Of a stretch of DNA of 64,000 nt, positions 49,894-59,382 are shown in pieces. The stretch is from Candidatus Desulfosporosinus nitrosoreducens. GTDB lineage: Bacteria > Bacillota > Desulfitobacteriia > Desulfitobacteriales > Desulfitobacteriaceae. The notes under the pieces were generated by a model. The model did no database searches and was not told the origin of the DNA. It saw only the letters and a program-made list of their open reading frames with translations. Positions within the stretch are counted from its first letter, which is position 1. Every line of letters begins with the position of its first letter. Where the stretch lies: assembly GCF_030954495.1 (NCBI RefSeq), contig NZ_JAVHUW010000069.1, forward strand, positions 1 through 64,000, written 5' to 3'. Made by a program: the position numbers and the translations under genes.

Positions 49894-52800
49894 ATGAATG
49901 TAACAGAGATATCGGTTAAAAAACCAGCGGCGATGTGGATGGTCGTCGTATTACTAGTGGCCTTGGGAATCATAGGGTATACCAACATGGGAGCTAATTT
50001 GCTGCCTTCGATGAATATTCCCGTAATATCCGTTACAACAACCTATAGCGGCGCCAATGCCGAGGACATCCGGAAAGATATTATCAAGCCGATTGAGGAT
50101 GCTGTCTCAGGCATAAGCGGGGTAGATACCATCAATTCTACGGCAAAAGAGGGATATGGAACCGTTACGGTTACCTTTAAAATGTCCGCGGATATGAATA
50201 CTGCTTATTTGGATGTCCAAAAAGCTGTGGACAGCATCTCCAATACTCTCCCCGCCAACGCCGATAAGCCTGTTTTGTTTAAAATGGATACCAACGCCAT
50301 CCCTATCCTGCTTCTTTCTGTCAAGGGAGATAAGGTCGGCAGTGATGAGCTTTATAATGAATCGGATATTATTAAACAGCAAATAGAAAAAATCCCCGGA
50401 GTGGGCAATGTTACGATCAGCGGCGGAGATAAGAAGGAATTAATGATTAAGCTGGACAAATCTGCCGTGGAATATTATGGCATAAGCGTTAACACCTTAA
50501 TCAGCAAGCTGAATTCCGTCAATGTCAACATACCTGGCGGGGAATTAAAACAGGATAATGTCGATCAATCAGTCCGAGTTATAGGACAGTTCCAAAGCAT
50601 CACGGATGTGCAAAATCTGATGGTTCCCACGGCCAACGGAGGAACGGTGCGCCTGGGCAATATCGCCCAAATTGGTCTGGAAGAACCGGATGCTACTTCC
50701 CTGGCGCGCTTTAATGGCCAGCAAACCATGACCATTATCGTCGGCAAGCAAAGTGACGCTAATGTCGTGGAAGTAGCCAACAGTGTGAAAAAAGAATTAG
50801 AAACTATTAAAAAGACTGTTCCTGCCGGCATGCAAATGGATATTGCTTTTGACACCACGACCTTTATTACCGACTCTTTAACCGAGGTCAAACACAACCT
50901 GATTGAAGGGGTTATTGTCACAGCTTTGGTCTTGTATGCCTTTTTCCGCAGTTTCCGCTCTTCCTTGGTCGTTCTGGTTGCCATACCGACCTCGCTGATT
51001 GCCACCTTTTTTATGATGTATAAGCTTAATTTCACCTTGAACATGATGTCTTTGATGGGATTGTCTCTGGTTGTCGGTACCCTGGTTGATGATTCGATTG
51101 TGGTTATCGAGAGTATTCAAAGGCATTTGGCCATGGGTAAAGGCTTGATTCGAGCGGCTATTGACGGCCGGATGGAGGTAGGAATGGCTGCCGTGGCTAT
51201 CAGCCTCTGCGACATTGTTATTTTCGCCCCGATATCTTTGATGTCCGGGATGATCGGCCAGTATTTCAAAGAATTTGGTTTGACCATCGTTGTCGCCACC
51301 ATGTTCTCCCTTTTGGTATCCTTTACGATTACGCCCATGCTCTCCTCCAGGCTATTGAAGACAGAGAAAAAGCAAACAACTCCCGAATACAAGAAAGAGG
51401 GCCTGTTTGGCAAAGCCACTAAAATGTACCGGGAAACTCTTCTCTGGGCCCTTGAGCACAGGAAAAGGGTGCTGGCTTTGGTGATAGCCGGCATCGTTCT
51501 GAGTATTGCGCTTATTCCTATGGGCGTCTTAAAAACAGAATTTGTGCCGACCTCAGACCAAAGCAGCTTCACCGTCAATATGAAGCTTGCTCCCGGTTCG
51601 ACTTTGAAACAGACCAGCGACAAGGTCGCTCTGCTGGAAAATTATTTGCACAATACCAAAGAGGTTAAGAGCTATTTTTCCATGGTTGGGCAAAGCGGGC
51701 AGTCCAACACCGACAAAGCGGTGGCTCAGATCTATGTTAATTTGGTTCCCAAAAATGACCGCAAAAAAAGCCAGAGTCAGGTCGCCGGCGAGGTTCGCAC
51801 CTTTGGCAAAAGCATGACCGGAGTGGATTTTGACGTTGAAGAGTCCCAAGGCGGGGGAGGGTCAGGGAAGCCTGTTTCCATCAGCATTAAAGGGGATGAT
51901 CAGGCGACCCTGGAAACTCTGTCTAAACAAGTGGAAGATATCGTCAAATCCGTTCCCGGTGTCATAGATGTCGGCAATAGTGCGGATATCAAAAGCAGCG
52001 AATTGAGAGTGACCATGGACAGTCTGGCCGCCGTACAGGCAGGGCTTTCCACCGCGGATGTAGGCAATACGATCAGGATGGCCTTGCAGGGCACCAACGT
52101 GGGAGTCTACAGATCCAATGACGCGGAAAATGATATTACTCTTAAATTTATGGATGGACAGATCAAAAATGTCGACGATATTAAATCCATAAAAATCACC
52201 AATCAAGCGGGAAGCCAAATCCCCTTGAGCCAGGTCGCCACCGTCGTGAGAGGAGAAAGCGAGCCCTCTCTGTCCCGGGAGGATAAGCAGGATATTGTGA
52301 CGATTGATGCCAATCTTCAGGGAAGGGTTCTCGGTGAGGTCACCAGGGATATTCAGGCCAAAATGAGTTCTGTGACCTTGCCTTCCGGCTATAGCATCAG
52401 CTACGGGGCAAGCCAAAAGAATATGGCGGAGTCCTTCAGTTCTCTCGGCTTAGCCTTAGGCGCCTCCCTGGCCTTAGTCTATATGATCCTGGTAGTGCTC
52501 TATGAATCGTTTTTAACTCCGGCTATACGAATGGTTTCTCTTCCCTGTGCTATTGTTGGAGCCTTGCCGTTGCTGGTCCTAACCGGCCAAACCCTAAATA
52601 TGATGTCGTTTATCGGCTTGATTATGCTGGAGGGACTGTCTTCGAAAAACGGCACCTTGCTGATCGACTATACGAATACCTTAATGCACAAAGGTCTGAG
52701 CTTAAAAGAGGCTCTGATTGAATCAGGGACAACAAGACTAAGACCTATCATTATGACCAGCGCAACCATGATTGTTTCCATGCTGCCTGTGGCTCTTTCC

Positions 52801-52986
52801 ATCGGTGAAGGCAGTGAGATGAAAAAAAGTATGGCGATTGTCATCATCGGAGGCATGGTCATGTCTACGCTCCTTTCACCCATTGTTTTGCCGGTAGTAT
52901 ATACCTTAATGGATGATTTAAAGAGCCATCTTTCCAAGAAGAGAAAAACAATAAATGCCGGGGAGGTTCCGCAAGTTGAAATTTAG
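49894..52986 (+). CDS. RND family efflux transporter (HAE1/AcrB-like)
   Basis: This 1030-residue protein has twelve membrane segments in two halves (TM1 near 12-30, TM2-6 near 335-490, then TM7-12), two large extracytoplasmic domains (for example DQSVRVIGQFQSITDVQNLM) and the TM4 proton-relay region GLSLVVGTLVDDSIVVIESI with paired Asp. RND pumps are driven by protons and in Gram-positive bacteria act without an outer-membrane channel. The adaptor gene follows with an 11-base overlap, and a TetR gene precedes. The substrate is unknown. Confidence 0.93.
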   Translation: MNVTEISVKKPAAMWMVVVLLVALGIIGYTNMGANLLPSMNIPVISVTTTYSGANAEDIRKDIIKPIEDAVSGISGVDTINSTAKEGYGTVTVTFKMSADMNTAYLDVQKAVDSISNTLPANADKPVLFKMDTNAIPILLLSVKGDKVGSDELYNESDIIKQQIEKIPGVGNVTISGGDKKELMIKLDKSAVEYYGISVNTLISKLNSVNVNIPGGELKQDNVDQSVRVIGQFQSITDVQNLMVPTANGGTVRLGNIAQIGLEEPDATSLARFNGQQTMTIIVGKQSDANVVEVANSVKKELETIKKTVPAGMQMDIAFDTTTFITDSLTEVKHNLIEGVIVTALVLYAFFRSFRSSLVVLVAIPTSLIATFFMMYKLNFTLNMMSLMGLSLVVGTLVDDSIVVIESIQRHLAMGKGLIRAAIDGRMEVGMAAVAISLCDIVIFAPISLMSGMIGQYFKEFGLTIVVATMFSLLVSFTITPMLSSRLLKTEKKQTTPEYKKEGLFGKATKMYRETLLWALEHRKRVLALVIAGIVLSIALIPMGVLKTEFVPTSDQSSFTVNMKLAPGSTLKQTSDKVALLENYLHNTKEVKSYFSMVGQSGQSNTDKAVAQIYVNLVPKNDRKKSQSQVAGEVRTFGKSMTGVDFDVEESQGGGGSGKPVSISIKGDDQATLETLSKQVEDIVKSVPGVIDVGNSADIKSSELRVTMDSLAAVQAGLSTADVGNTIRMALQGTNVGVYRSNDAENDITLKFMDGQIKNVDDIKSIKITNQAGSQIPLSQVATVVRGESEPSLSREDKQDIVTIDANLQGRVLGEVTRDIQAKMSSVTLPSGYSISYGASQKNMAESFSSLGLALGASLALVYMILVVLYESFLTPAIRMVSLPCAIVGALPLLVLTGQTLNMMSFIGLIMLEGLSSKNGTLLIDYTNTLMHKGLSLKEALIESGTTRLRPIIMTSATMIVSMLPVALSIGEGSEMKKSMAIVIIGGMVMSTLLSPIVLPVVYTLMDDLKSHLSKKRKTINAGEVPQVEI

Positions 52987-54199
52987 TAAAATCGGGCGCT
53001 TTAAGACAAGAAATATAATCATTGGTCTGCTGGTAATCGCTGCCGTCTTGGGGGGGACTTATGCCGTAAAGCATAAAAAAGTTGAAGCCCCGGTCGTTAC
53101 CGTAAAAAATGTCAAAACCCAAAAGGTTGCGCTGGGCTCTTTGTCGACTGAGGTTGACTATGCCAGCAAATTTGACCCTGTCCAGGAAGTCCAGGTTTTC
53201 CCCAAAACCGGAGGAAAAGTCGCCAGTTTAAATGTGGATATAGGTTCCAAGGTGACCAGCGGACAGGTTCTCTTTACGGTCGATCCTTCGGATGCTCAGG
53301 CGCAAATGCAAATCCAGCAGCAGGCCTTGGCCGTGGCGGAGGAAAACCTGGCCAGAACACGCCTGACCTCGCAACAAACCTTAGACAAAGCCCAAATTAG
53401 TTATAATGACGCTAAAAATGATTACGATAAGACCAAAGCTTTATTTGACGGGGGAGCCGTTGCCCAGCAGGATTTGGATAATGCCAAAACCAAATATGAC
53501 AATGCCTCGATTGAGCTCAAAGCCGCTCAGGATGATTTAGGCGTGGCCGCGGCGGAAGCACAAGTCGAACAAGCGAAAGCAAGTGTCAATGCCGCTCAGG
53601 TTCAGTTGGATAATCTAACCGTGGTATCCCCTATTTCGGGTGTTGTCTCGGCTAAAGATCTTAAAGTCGGGGGAATGGTCAGCAGCCAATCCGGTTCGGT
53701 TACGGTGATTGATTCCAGCAGTATGATGGCGGAAATCAGTGTTCCGGACATTGTTATCAGTAAAATCAAGCTCGGCCAAACCGTACCTGTGAGCATCAAT
53801 GCTCTGCAAGACCAAAAGGTCTCCGGAGTCATTGACACCATCAGTCCTAATTCCCAGGCCAAGGACAATTCTTATTTGGTGAAAGTAAAAATCGATAATG
53901 CCCAGAGTAATTTAACCGCAGGTATGTTTATCAAAATAGCGCTGCCGGCCGAAAGTAAAAGCAATATATTGCTGGTTCCCAATGAGGCCCTCAACATCGA
54001 GAATAATGTAAACTATCTTTATGCCGTTGTGGATGGGAAAGTCAAGAAAATAGCGGTGACGGTCGGGATTTCCGATGACAAGAATACGGAAGTAGCAGGA
54101 AATATCACCAAAGGTATGGATGTTGTTACCGAAGGACAAAGTTTCCTCAATGAAGGGGAAAAGGTCAATATTGTCAGTGGGGACAGCAAGACGGAATAA
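52976..54199 (+). CDS. RND efflux adaptor (HlyD-like membrane fusion protein)
   Basis: This 407-residue protein has a membrane anchor (about 12-30), a barrel-sandwich half (KVASLNVDIGSKVTSGQVLF), an Ala/Gln/Asp-rich helical hairpin (about 105-205) and the second half LTVVSPISGVVSAKDLKVGG, then a beta-barrel and a membrane-proximal domain. I start at TTG 52976 because GGGGAGG lies at 52960-52967; an ATG at 52955 precedes the site. It pairs with the RND pump. A perfect terminator follows. Confidence 0.9.
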   Translation: MKFSKIGRFKTRNIIIGLLVIAAVLGGTYAVKHKKVEAPVVTVKNVKTQKVALGSLSTEVDYASKFDPVQEVQVFPKTGGKVASLNVDIGSKVTSGQVLFTVDPSDAQAQMQIQQQALAVAEENLARTRLTSQQTLDKAQISYNDAKNDYDKTKALFDGGAVAQQDLDNAKTKYDNASIELKAAQDDLGVAAAEAQVEQAKASVNAAQVQLDNLTVVSPISGVVSAKDLKVGGMVSSQSGSVTVIDSSSMMAEISVPDIVISKIKLGQTVPVSINALQDQKVSGVIDTISPNSQAKDNSYLVKVKIDNAQSNLTAGMFIKIALPAESKSNILLVPNEALNIENNVNYLYAVVDGKVKKIAVTVGISDDKNTEVAGNITKGMDVVTEGQSFLNEGEKVNIVSGDSKTE

Positions 54200-54227
54200 G
54201 GTAAGTATACAAAAGCAGAGTACGATT

Positions 54228-54267
54228 AAGCCAACGATTTCCGGTCGCCGGAAATCGTTGGCTTTTT
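54228..54267 (+). terminator. Strong terminator of the RND operon
   Basis: AAGCCAACGATTTCCGG and its complement close a three-base loop (17-base perfect stem), followed by TTTTT. Confidence 0.9.
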
Positions 54268-54313
54268 ATGCCTGTTTGGCTCAAAAGGTCCTCCGGAAAA
54301 AGCGCGCTTAAGG

Positions 54314-54346
54314 GGTCCGCCCAAAGTGCTTTGAAGAGAGTGAAGG
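54314..54346 (-). pseudogene. Small remnant of a second alpha/beta hydrolase
   Basis: Read on the minus strand this encodes TFTLFKALWADP, matching PFALFKALWANP of the hydrolase gene at 58046-58921 (DNA GGTCCGCCCAAAGTGCTT against GGTTCGCCCAGAGTGCCT). The match ends abruptly on both sides. I infer a scrap of a former paralogue or an old duplication. Confidence 0.5.
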
Positions 54347-54559
54347 TTTTTGTGGAGGCAAGGAATATACTCTTCTGAAATAATCTGTCCATAACGGCTT
54401 CGGTTTCAGCTTTAGGACTTTTTCGCAGCAGTCAGCAGAGTATAAAAGTGATTGTGTCTGCGCTTGAAATCAGGATATGGGGTAAGTTGAACTCTACAGG
54501 AAAATATTGACGGTTAAAGCTTTTCATGGTATGTTAATAGCTAAAATTGAAAGTATTTC

Positions 54560-54750
54560 GAGTGTCCTCTTGGGGGTGTATGACCTATGGGGAAGAATAG
54601 GGAATCAGGTGCAAATCCTGAACGGAAACCGCCGCTGTAAACGCTGAGGTTGCGCTCGTCGACGAAAGTCGGTCACTGGGAAACCGGGAAGGTAGAGCGT
54701 AAGCCGCAGGAGGAAACTCCGCAAGCGTAAGTCAGAAGACCTGCTTGGAA
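54560..54750 (+). ncRNA. Cobalamin (B12) riboswitch
   Basis: The conserved core is clear: GGGAATCAGGTGCAAATCC (54600-54618), CGGAAACCGCCGCTGTAA (54623-54640), and the 3' B12-box-like AAGTCAGAAGACCTGC (54729-54744). A long terminator follows at 54805. With cobalamin bound, transcription would stop before the btuFCD genes. Confidence 0.95.
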
Positions 54751-54804
54751 ATCACTCTGTCCGCCGCCAAGCGGGAGGCAGGGTAAAGGGCGTTGTACAG
54801 GAAT

Positions 54805-54845
54805 GCGGCTGCAATAATTAACGTGATTATTGCAGCCGCTTTTAA
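54805..54845 (+). terminator. Riboswitch-controlled terminator
   Basis: GCGGCTGCAATAAT (54805-54818) pairs with ATTATTGCAGCCGC (54826-54839), followed by TTTTTAATA. Confidence 0.88.
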
Positions 54846-55018
54846 TATTCCGGAAACCAAAAAAGCTATTCTGATCAAAGCAAAGGGGGTTCTGCAAAAA
54901 GGGGGTGGTTTTGGCGTAGGAGTCTCATGTCCCAAAGTCTTAGAATAATCGGGTTATTGAAAACCAAATTCAAATCGGATTTAATTGTATTCCTAGCTAG
55001 ATTATGAGGAGAGGTAAA

Positions 55019-56137
55019 ATGAAAAAGAAAAGTTTAGTTTTGGGGTTGATTTTTGTAATTATTGCGGTTATGGTTCTCGCCAGTGGATGTGCGTCTTCAC
55101 CGGCAACCGCTCCAGATTCTTCCGGGCAGACGGCCGCGATTACCTTTACTGATGATGTGGGCCGAACAATCAAGCTCGCAAAGCCTTTGGCAAGGGTCGT
55201 TGTATTTAACAAGATGAATAGCGAGATCATCCGGGCCCTGGGGAAAGCTTCTACGATTGTGGGCACAGATGCGGGAACTCTGCAGGATAAAGATTATTTT
55301 CCCGACTGGAATCAGAGTATGCTGGCCGGCAAAAGCCAGACCAGCATTGATTATGAAAAGGTCGCGGCACTGAAACCGGATGCGGTTATCATACCTTCAA
55401 ATGGTTCATATCAGGAATGTGAGCAGAAGCTTTCTTCATTTGGCATCAAGGTCATTGTTGTCACCGGCTGGCAGAACGAAGATTTTGCAAAGCAAATCGA
55501 GATTATGGGTCAAGCCTTCGGCGCTGAGAGCAAAGCAAAAGAATATACGGCTTTCTGCCAAAAGCAAGTGGATCTGCTCGCGGCAGCTTTAAAAAATGTT
55601 GCCGGACAGAAAACTTTATATTTGGAAAACAGCGGAGATTATAAGACCTGTATACCGGGCTCCGGATGGAATGATATGATCACAATGGCCGGCGGAAAGA
55701 ACATCTTTGACGACATGAACTTTGCCAAGCTGGATCAATCCAAGGGAAACGTACACAGCTATCCTGTTGACCCGGAACAAATTCTGGCCCGCAATCCGGC
55801 GGCCGTCTGCTATCTTATTTATGACAGTAAAGCAATCAGCGGGACAAGCATCTACAGCGCGCCGGACCCGCTCAAGGCAGAAAGTGCCTTAAAAGCGCTG
55901 GCCTCGCGTCCTGGCTGGCAAACGTTAGGTGCCGTTAAAAGCAATAGCCTATATGGCATTTCCGCATTTGCCGGCAACGCCTGCTTTAAAATTGTCGGCG
56001 CCACTTATCTCGCGAAATATCTATATCCGGAGGCAATGGCTAAGATAAACCCGGATGATTTCTTTAAGCAATGGCTTGAAGACTATCAGGGTGTAAAATT
56101 CCAGCCGGGACATACTCTGGCCATAAATGCGCGCTAA
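55019..56137 (+). CDS. btuF: Cobalamin/iron-siderophore ABC substrate-binding lipoprotein
   Basis: This 372-residue lipoprotein (lipobox VLASGC, Cys24) has the class III periplasmic-binding fold: TFTDDVGRTIKLAKPLARVV, a helix backbone, and VAALKPDAVII. Because a cobalamin riboswitch controls the operon, corrinoid (B12 or cobinamide) is the likely ligand, though the fold alone also fits iron-siderophores. I start at ATG 55019 with GAGGAGAGG before it. The permease gene follows 21 bases later. Confidence 0.88.
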   Translation: MKKKSLVLGLIFVIIAVMVLASGCASSPATAPDSSGQTAAITFTDDVGRTIKLAKPLARVVVFNKMNSEIIRALGKASTIVGTDAGTLQDKDYFPDWNQSMLAGKSQTSIDYEKVAALKPDAVIIPSNGSYQECEQKLSSFGIKVIVVTGWQNEDFAKQIEIMGQAFGAESKAKEYTAFCQKQVDLLAAALKNVAGQKTLYLENSGDYKTCIPGSGWNDMITMAGGKNIFDDMNFAKLDQSKGNVHSYPVDPEQILARNPAAVCYLIYDSKAISGTSIYSAPDPLKAESALKALASRPGWQTLGAVKSNSLYGISAFAGNACFKIVGATYLAKYLYPEAMAKINPDDFFKQWLEDYQGVKFQPGHTLAINAR

Positions 56138-56158
56138 ATGATTCAGAGAGGCACAAAA

Positions 56159-57247
56159 ATGAATGCACCTCAGACAGCTTTAAGCAGAGAGAATATCAAA
56201 CAAACTTATATCCGAAAAAAAGAATGGCTTTATTTGCTGCTGGCCCTTTGCCTTGCCGCTACATTTATGGCGATTGTCGCCGCGGTAGGCATCGGTTCGG
56301 CAGGTTTATCGCCTCTTGATGTCGGAAATTCCATATTGTCCGGCCTTTTTCCCCATGCCCATCCTGTAAGGGACGCGCTTAAGTTCAATATTGTCTGGGA
56401 ATTGCGTTTACCGCGGATTATTCTTGCGGTATTGGCCGGGGCGGGACTTTCCATAGCGGGGGTCGTACTGCAAGCGCTTACCCGCAATCCTCTCGTCAGC
56501 CCCTTTACGATTGGCCTTTCCAATGCGGCGGCACTTGGTGCCTCTGTCAGCATTGTGGCGGGTGCTGCTATTCTAGGCTCACAGCAGCTGGCAATTACAG
56601 TCGGCGCGTTTTGCGGTGCGGCAGCCTGCGGTGCGCTTGTCTACGCAATCTCTGCTCAAAAGCGTATGAGCGCTGTCGCCATCGTATTAACCGGCACGGC
56701 TTTGACTTATTTGTTCAGTGCTCTTACAAACACGATGCAATTTTTTTCCAATACCGACGCTCTGTCGGCGATTGTGAACTGGACCTTTGGCAATCTCAGC
56801 GGCACTACCTACAGCCAAGCTTTTATCCTCGGCATTTTGCTTGCGGTTGTATTTGCTGTTTTTCTCCGGCAAGCCTGGGCCTTGAACGCTTTGTCCTCAG
56901 GGGGAGACGAAATTGCGCGCGGGCTGGGGATCAACGCTTCGGGAGTGCGCACTTTGCTGGGAGTATTGTCCGTAATACTTACAGCCTGCATTGTCAGCTT
57001 CACTGGCGTCATCGGGTTTGTGGGCATCATAGGACCGCACATTGCGCGTTTGCTTATTGGGGCCGACCATAAATTCCTGCTGCCGTTTTCCGCTATATTC
57101 GGCGGAATTTTGACTTTGGCGGCGGATACGCTCGGCCGTACGCTCTTTGCGCCGCTCACCATCCCGGTAGGGATCGTTGTTGCCTATATCGGTGTTCCTA
57201 TTTTTCTGCACCTCATACTTTCCAAAAAGGAGATGTATTTTCAATGA
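56159..57247 (+). CDS. btuC: FecCD/BtuC-type ABC permease
   Basis: This 362-residue protein has about ten membrane segments and family motifs LRLPRIILAVLAGAGLSIAG (near 80-99), NPLVSPFTIGLSNAAALGAS and GFVGIIGPHIARLLIGADHK with the ATPase-coupling helix. I chose ATG 56159 because AGAGAGG lies before it; an in-frame ATG at 56138 directly after the btuF stop has none. It overlaps the ATPase gene by four bases (ATGA). Confidence 0.9.
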   Translation: MNAPQTALSRENIKQTYIRKKEWLYLLLALCLAATFMAIVAAVGIGSAGLSPLDVGNSILSGLFPHAHPVRDALKFNIVWELRLPRIILAVLAGAGLSIAGVVLQALTRNPLVSPFTIGLSNAAALGASVSIVAGAAILGSQQLAITVGAFCGAAACGALVYAISAQKRMSAVAIVLTGTALTYLFSALTNTMQFFSNTDALSAIVNWTFGNLSGTTYSQAFILGILLAVVFAVFLRQAWALNALSSGGDEIARGLGINASGVRTLLGVLSVILTACIVSFTGVIGFVGIIGPHIARLLIGADHKFLLPFSAIFGGILTLAADTLGRTLFAPLTIPVGIVVAYIGVPIFLHLILSKKEMYFQ

Positions 57248-58017
57248 GCCTGACTGTTTGTGATCTGACCTTCGGCTATTGGCAAAAACATATTATCAAT
57301 AAGCTTTGCCTGACAGCCGCTGACGGCGAAATAATCAGCCTTGTAGGTCCGAATGGATCAGGAAAGACAACCTTGCTCAAATGCATCGCGCACATTCATA
57401 GAGCCAAAGGGGGCAGCGTTTATGTGGGTGACGTTAATCTTGGGAGCTTGAATTCCAGAGAACTTGCCAAAATGGTTGGCTATGTTCCGCAGGATACCAG
57501 CACAAACTTTCCAATTGACGTGTTTAACGCCGTTTTGTTGGGACGAACTCCTTATGTGCGATTTAGCGCAAGTGATTCGGATATGAATGTGGTGGCGGAC
57601 TGTCTGTGCCTGATGGGCTTGGATAAATTGCCTTTTCGTATGCTGAATGAATTGAGCGGCGGCGAGCGCCAGCGGGTGTTCATTGCCCGGGCACTTGCCC
57701 AGGAACCGCAAGTTTTGCTGTTGGATGAACCCACAAGCAACCTTGACCTGCGGTTTCAGCTGGAGACCTTGAGAATTGTGCGCGATATTGCGCGTGAACG
57801 GGATATCATCGTCGTCATGGCAATCCATGACCTTAATTTGGCCGGCCGTTTTTCAGACCGGATTATTATGCTGAAAAACGGGGAAATACTTGCCCAAGGC
57901 AGTTCGCTTGAGGTCATGAATCCTGAGAATATTTTAAGCGTATATGGCGTGAAAGCGGTTGTTCGCGTTGAAAATGGCCAGCCTTTTATAATGCCTATGG
58001 AAGTGCAATATGAGTAG
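57244..58017 (+). CDS. btuD: Cobalamin/iron-siderophore ABC ATPase
   Basis: This 257-residue ATPase has Walker A GPNGSGKTTLLK near 36, Q-loop VPQDTSTNFPIDV, signature LSGGERQRVFIARAL near 137 and Walker B LLLDEPTSNLDL, with His in MAIHDLNL. It powers the BtuC-type permease encoded just upstream. Confidence 0.92.
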   Translation: MSLTVCDLTFGYWQKHIINKLCLTAADGEIISLVGPNGSGKTTLLKCIAHIHRAKGGSVYVGDVNLGSLNSRELAKMVGYVPQDTSTNFPIDVFNAVLLGRTPYVRFSASDSDMNVVADCLCLMGLDKLPFRMLNELSGGERQRVFIARALAQEPQVLLLDEPTSNLDLRFQLETLRIVRDIARERDIIVVMAIHDLNLAGRFSDRIIMLKNGEILAQGSSLEVMNPENILSVYGVKAVVRVENGQPFIMPMEVQYE

Positions 58018-58045
58018 ATTTTGATCTGCTCAATAGAAATAGCGG

Positions 58046-58921
58046 TTATTTTAGAGCCGGCCAGGAATATATGCGGCCAAAAAAACTTTTGATCAGCAGG
58101 GAAACCGGCAAGCTTTGTTCCTCCAGTACAAAATGTCCTCCACAAAGAAAACAGGTCTCGATAGAGATTAATTCCTGACTAAAGGCCTGTGCTCCCGCCA
58201 AGGTGAAGATGAAATCGTTTTTACCCCAAGCCACCAGTGTGGGCGGCTGCCAGGTCCGCAGGTAATGCTGCCAGGCGGGATAGGCTGCCACGTTTTGGCG
58301 GTAATCGTACCCTAGCTGGAGCTGGATTTGGCTGTTGCCGGGGCGGTCCAGAAAGAACTGGTCCAGAGAATAGCCGTCGGGGCTGATTAGATACGGATTG
58401 CAAGCGCCTGTTAAATATTGTTTTTTAGTGAAATCAAAGGTTGTAAGCCGGGCAAAGGCGGCTTTGGTTGCCGGGTTGGGGTTCGCCCAGAGTGCCTTGA
58501 AGAGAGCGAAGGGTTCCCCTAGCCCTTGCTCGTGGGCCACGGCGTTCTGAATCACAAAACCAAGAATGCGCTTTGGGTTGCGCACGGCCAATCTGAATCC
58601 GATCGGCCCGCCATAATCATGGACATAGAGAATATATTGGGAAACGCGAAGCGCGGTCAGGAGTTTTTCAATTACGAGGGAGAGATTATCGAAAGTGTAC
58701 TCATATTCCTCCGTTGTAGGCATGCTGCTGTTTCCGAATCCGGGGTAGTCCGGAGCAATGACATGAAAGCAGTCTGCGAGCAGGGGAATTAAATCCCTGA
58801 ACATATGGGAGGAGCTTGGAAAACCGTGCAGCAGGACAATGGCCGGATGATGCGGAGACCCGGCTTCACGAAAAAATATTTTCAATCCCTCGATAGTCAG
58901 GTATTTATAGAAAACCATCAT
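58046..58921 (-). CDS. Alpha/beta hydrolase (haloalkane dehalogenase/epoxide hydrolase-like)
   Basis: This 291-residue protein has the oxyanion-loop motif LLHGFPSSSHMFRDL (near 30-44), an Asp nucleophile in YVHDYGGPIG (Asp102, as in dehalogenases and epoxide hydrolases), an acid in WGKNDFIF and the catalytic His in GGHFVLEE near 270. An Asp nucleophile points away from esterases and toward dehalogenation or epoxide opening, though substrates remain open. A related remnant lies at 54314-54346. It converges on the btuFCD operon. Confidence 0.88.
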   Translation of the reverse strand: MMVFYKYLTIEGLKIFFREAGSPHHPAIVLLHGFPSSSHMFRDLIPLLADCFHVIAPDYPGFGNSSMPTTEEYEYTFDNLSLVIEKLLTALRVSQYILYVHDYGGPIGFRLAVRNPKRILGFVIQNAVAHEQGLGEPFALFKALWANPNPATKAAFARLTTFDFTKKQYLTGACNPYLISPDGYSLDQFFLDRPGNSQIQLQLGYDYRQNVAAYPAWQHYLRTWQPPTLVAWGKNDFIFTLAGAQAFSQELISIETCFLCGGHFVLEEQSLPVSLLIKSFFGRIYSWPALK

Positions 58922-59007
58922 TTCAACCCCTTGGTAAACAGACTCATATCCTTTGCTAACAAACCTATGTAAAGAATACGCCTTTAAGTACTTTCTTAGT
59001 TCAGCAG

Positions 59008-59137
59008 ATAAAGCAGACTTGATTCAGGTGGAGTTTTTAACTCCACCTGAATCTTAGTCGCACTTATCCAGGGACTAATCCGCTCTTAACTCACCGCTTG
59101 CAGAAGCGGGAGTCTTAGAGCGGATTAGTCAGCGGCT
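59008..59137 (+). repeat. Dispersed hairpin repeat, full copy F
   Basis: This is the best-preserved copy: GATTCAGGTGGAGTT/AACTCCACCTGAATC as first hairpin, then CTTAGTCGCACTTATCCAGG, then GACTAATCCGCTCT pairing exactly with AGAGCGGATTAGTC. The outer TTATCC/GGATAA-type pair of other copies appears as TTATCC with GCGGCTAAA. It lies between the divergent hydrolase and the second two-component system. Confidence 0.92.
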
Positions 59138-59171
59138 AAAAATCCCCCGGGACTCAGAAAAGTTCCGGGGG
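59137..59171 (-). terminator. Minus-strand terminator-like hairpin
   Basis: GTTCCGGGGG (59162-59171) pairs with CCCCCGGGAC (59144-59153), and on the minus strand ATTTTTA follows. It directly abuts repeat copy F. A possible minus-strand reading frame ends just upstream of it at 59185. Confidence 0.6.
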
Positions 59172-59184
59172 AAGCTTGAAAAAT

Positions 59185-59382
59185 TCAATAGTTCCAGGGG
59201 AGTCGCCGGTGAATTCCAGCCAAACGGTGTGCTGAAAAACCGTTGACCGCTTTGCCAAAAGGCTTAAATACGTCTCTGTCCGGATGTCCTTGGGTATAAA
59301 TTATGGGGAATCCAGGGCTGATGTCAGCTCGAAAGTTTTCTTGGCTTGCCGGCGTTTTAGTTGCCGCAGCTGTTGCAAGCAC
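59185..59382 (-). CDS. Possible small minus-strand gene, unknown
   Basis: This 65-codon frame from GTG 59382 ends 14 bases before a terminator-like hairpin in the same direction, the main reason to list it. Its C-terminus, HRLAGIHRRLPWNY, looks protein-like, but no ribosome site or domain is seen. It could equally be the end of a decayed gene. The rest of 58922-59738 has no recognisable gene. Confidence 0.3.
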   Translation of the reverse strand: MLATAAATKTPASQENFRADISPGFPIIYTQGHPDRDVFKPFGKAVNGFSAHRLAGIHRRLPWNY

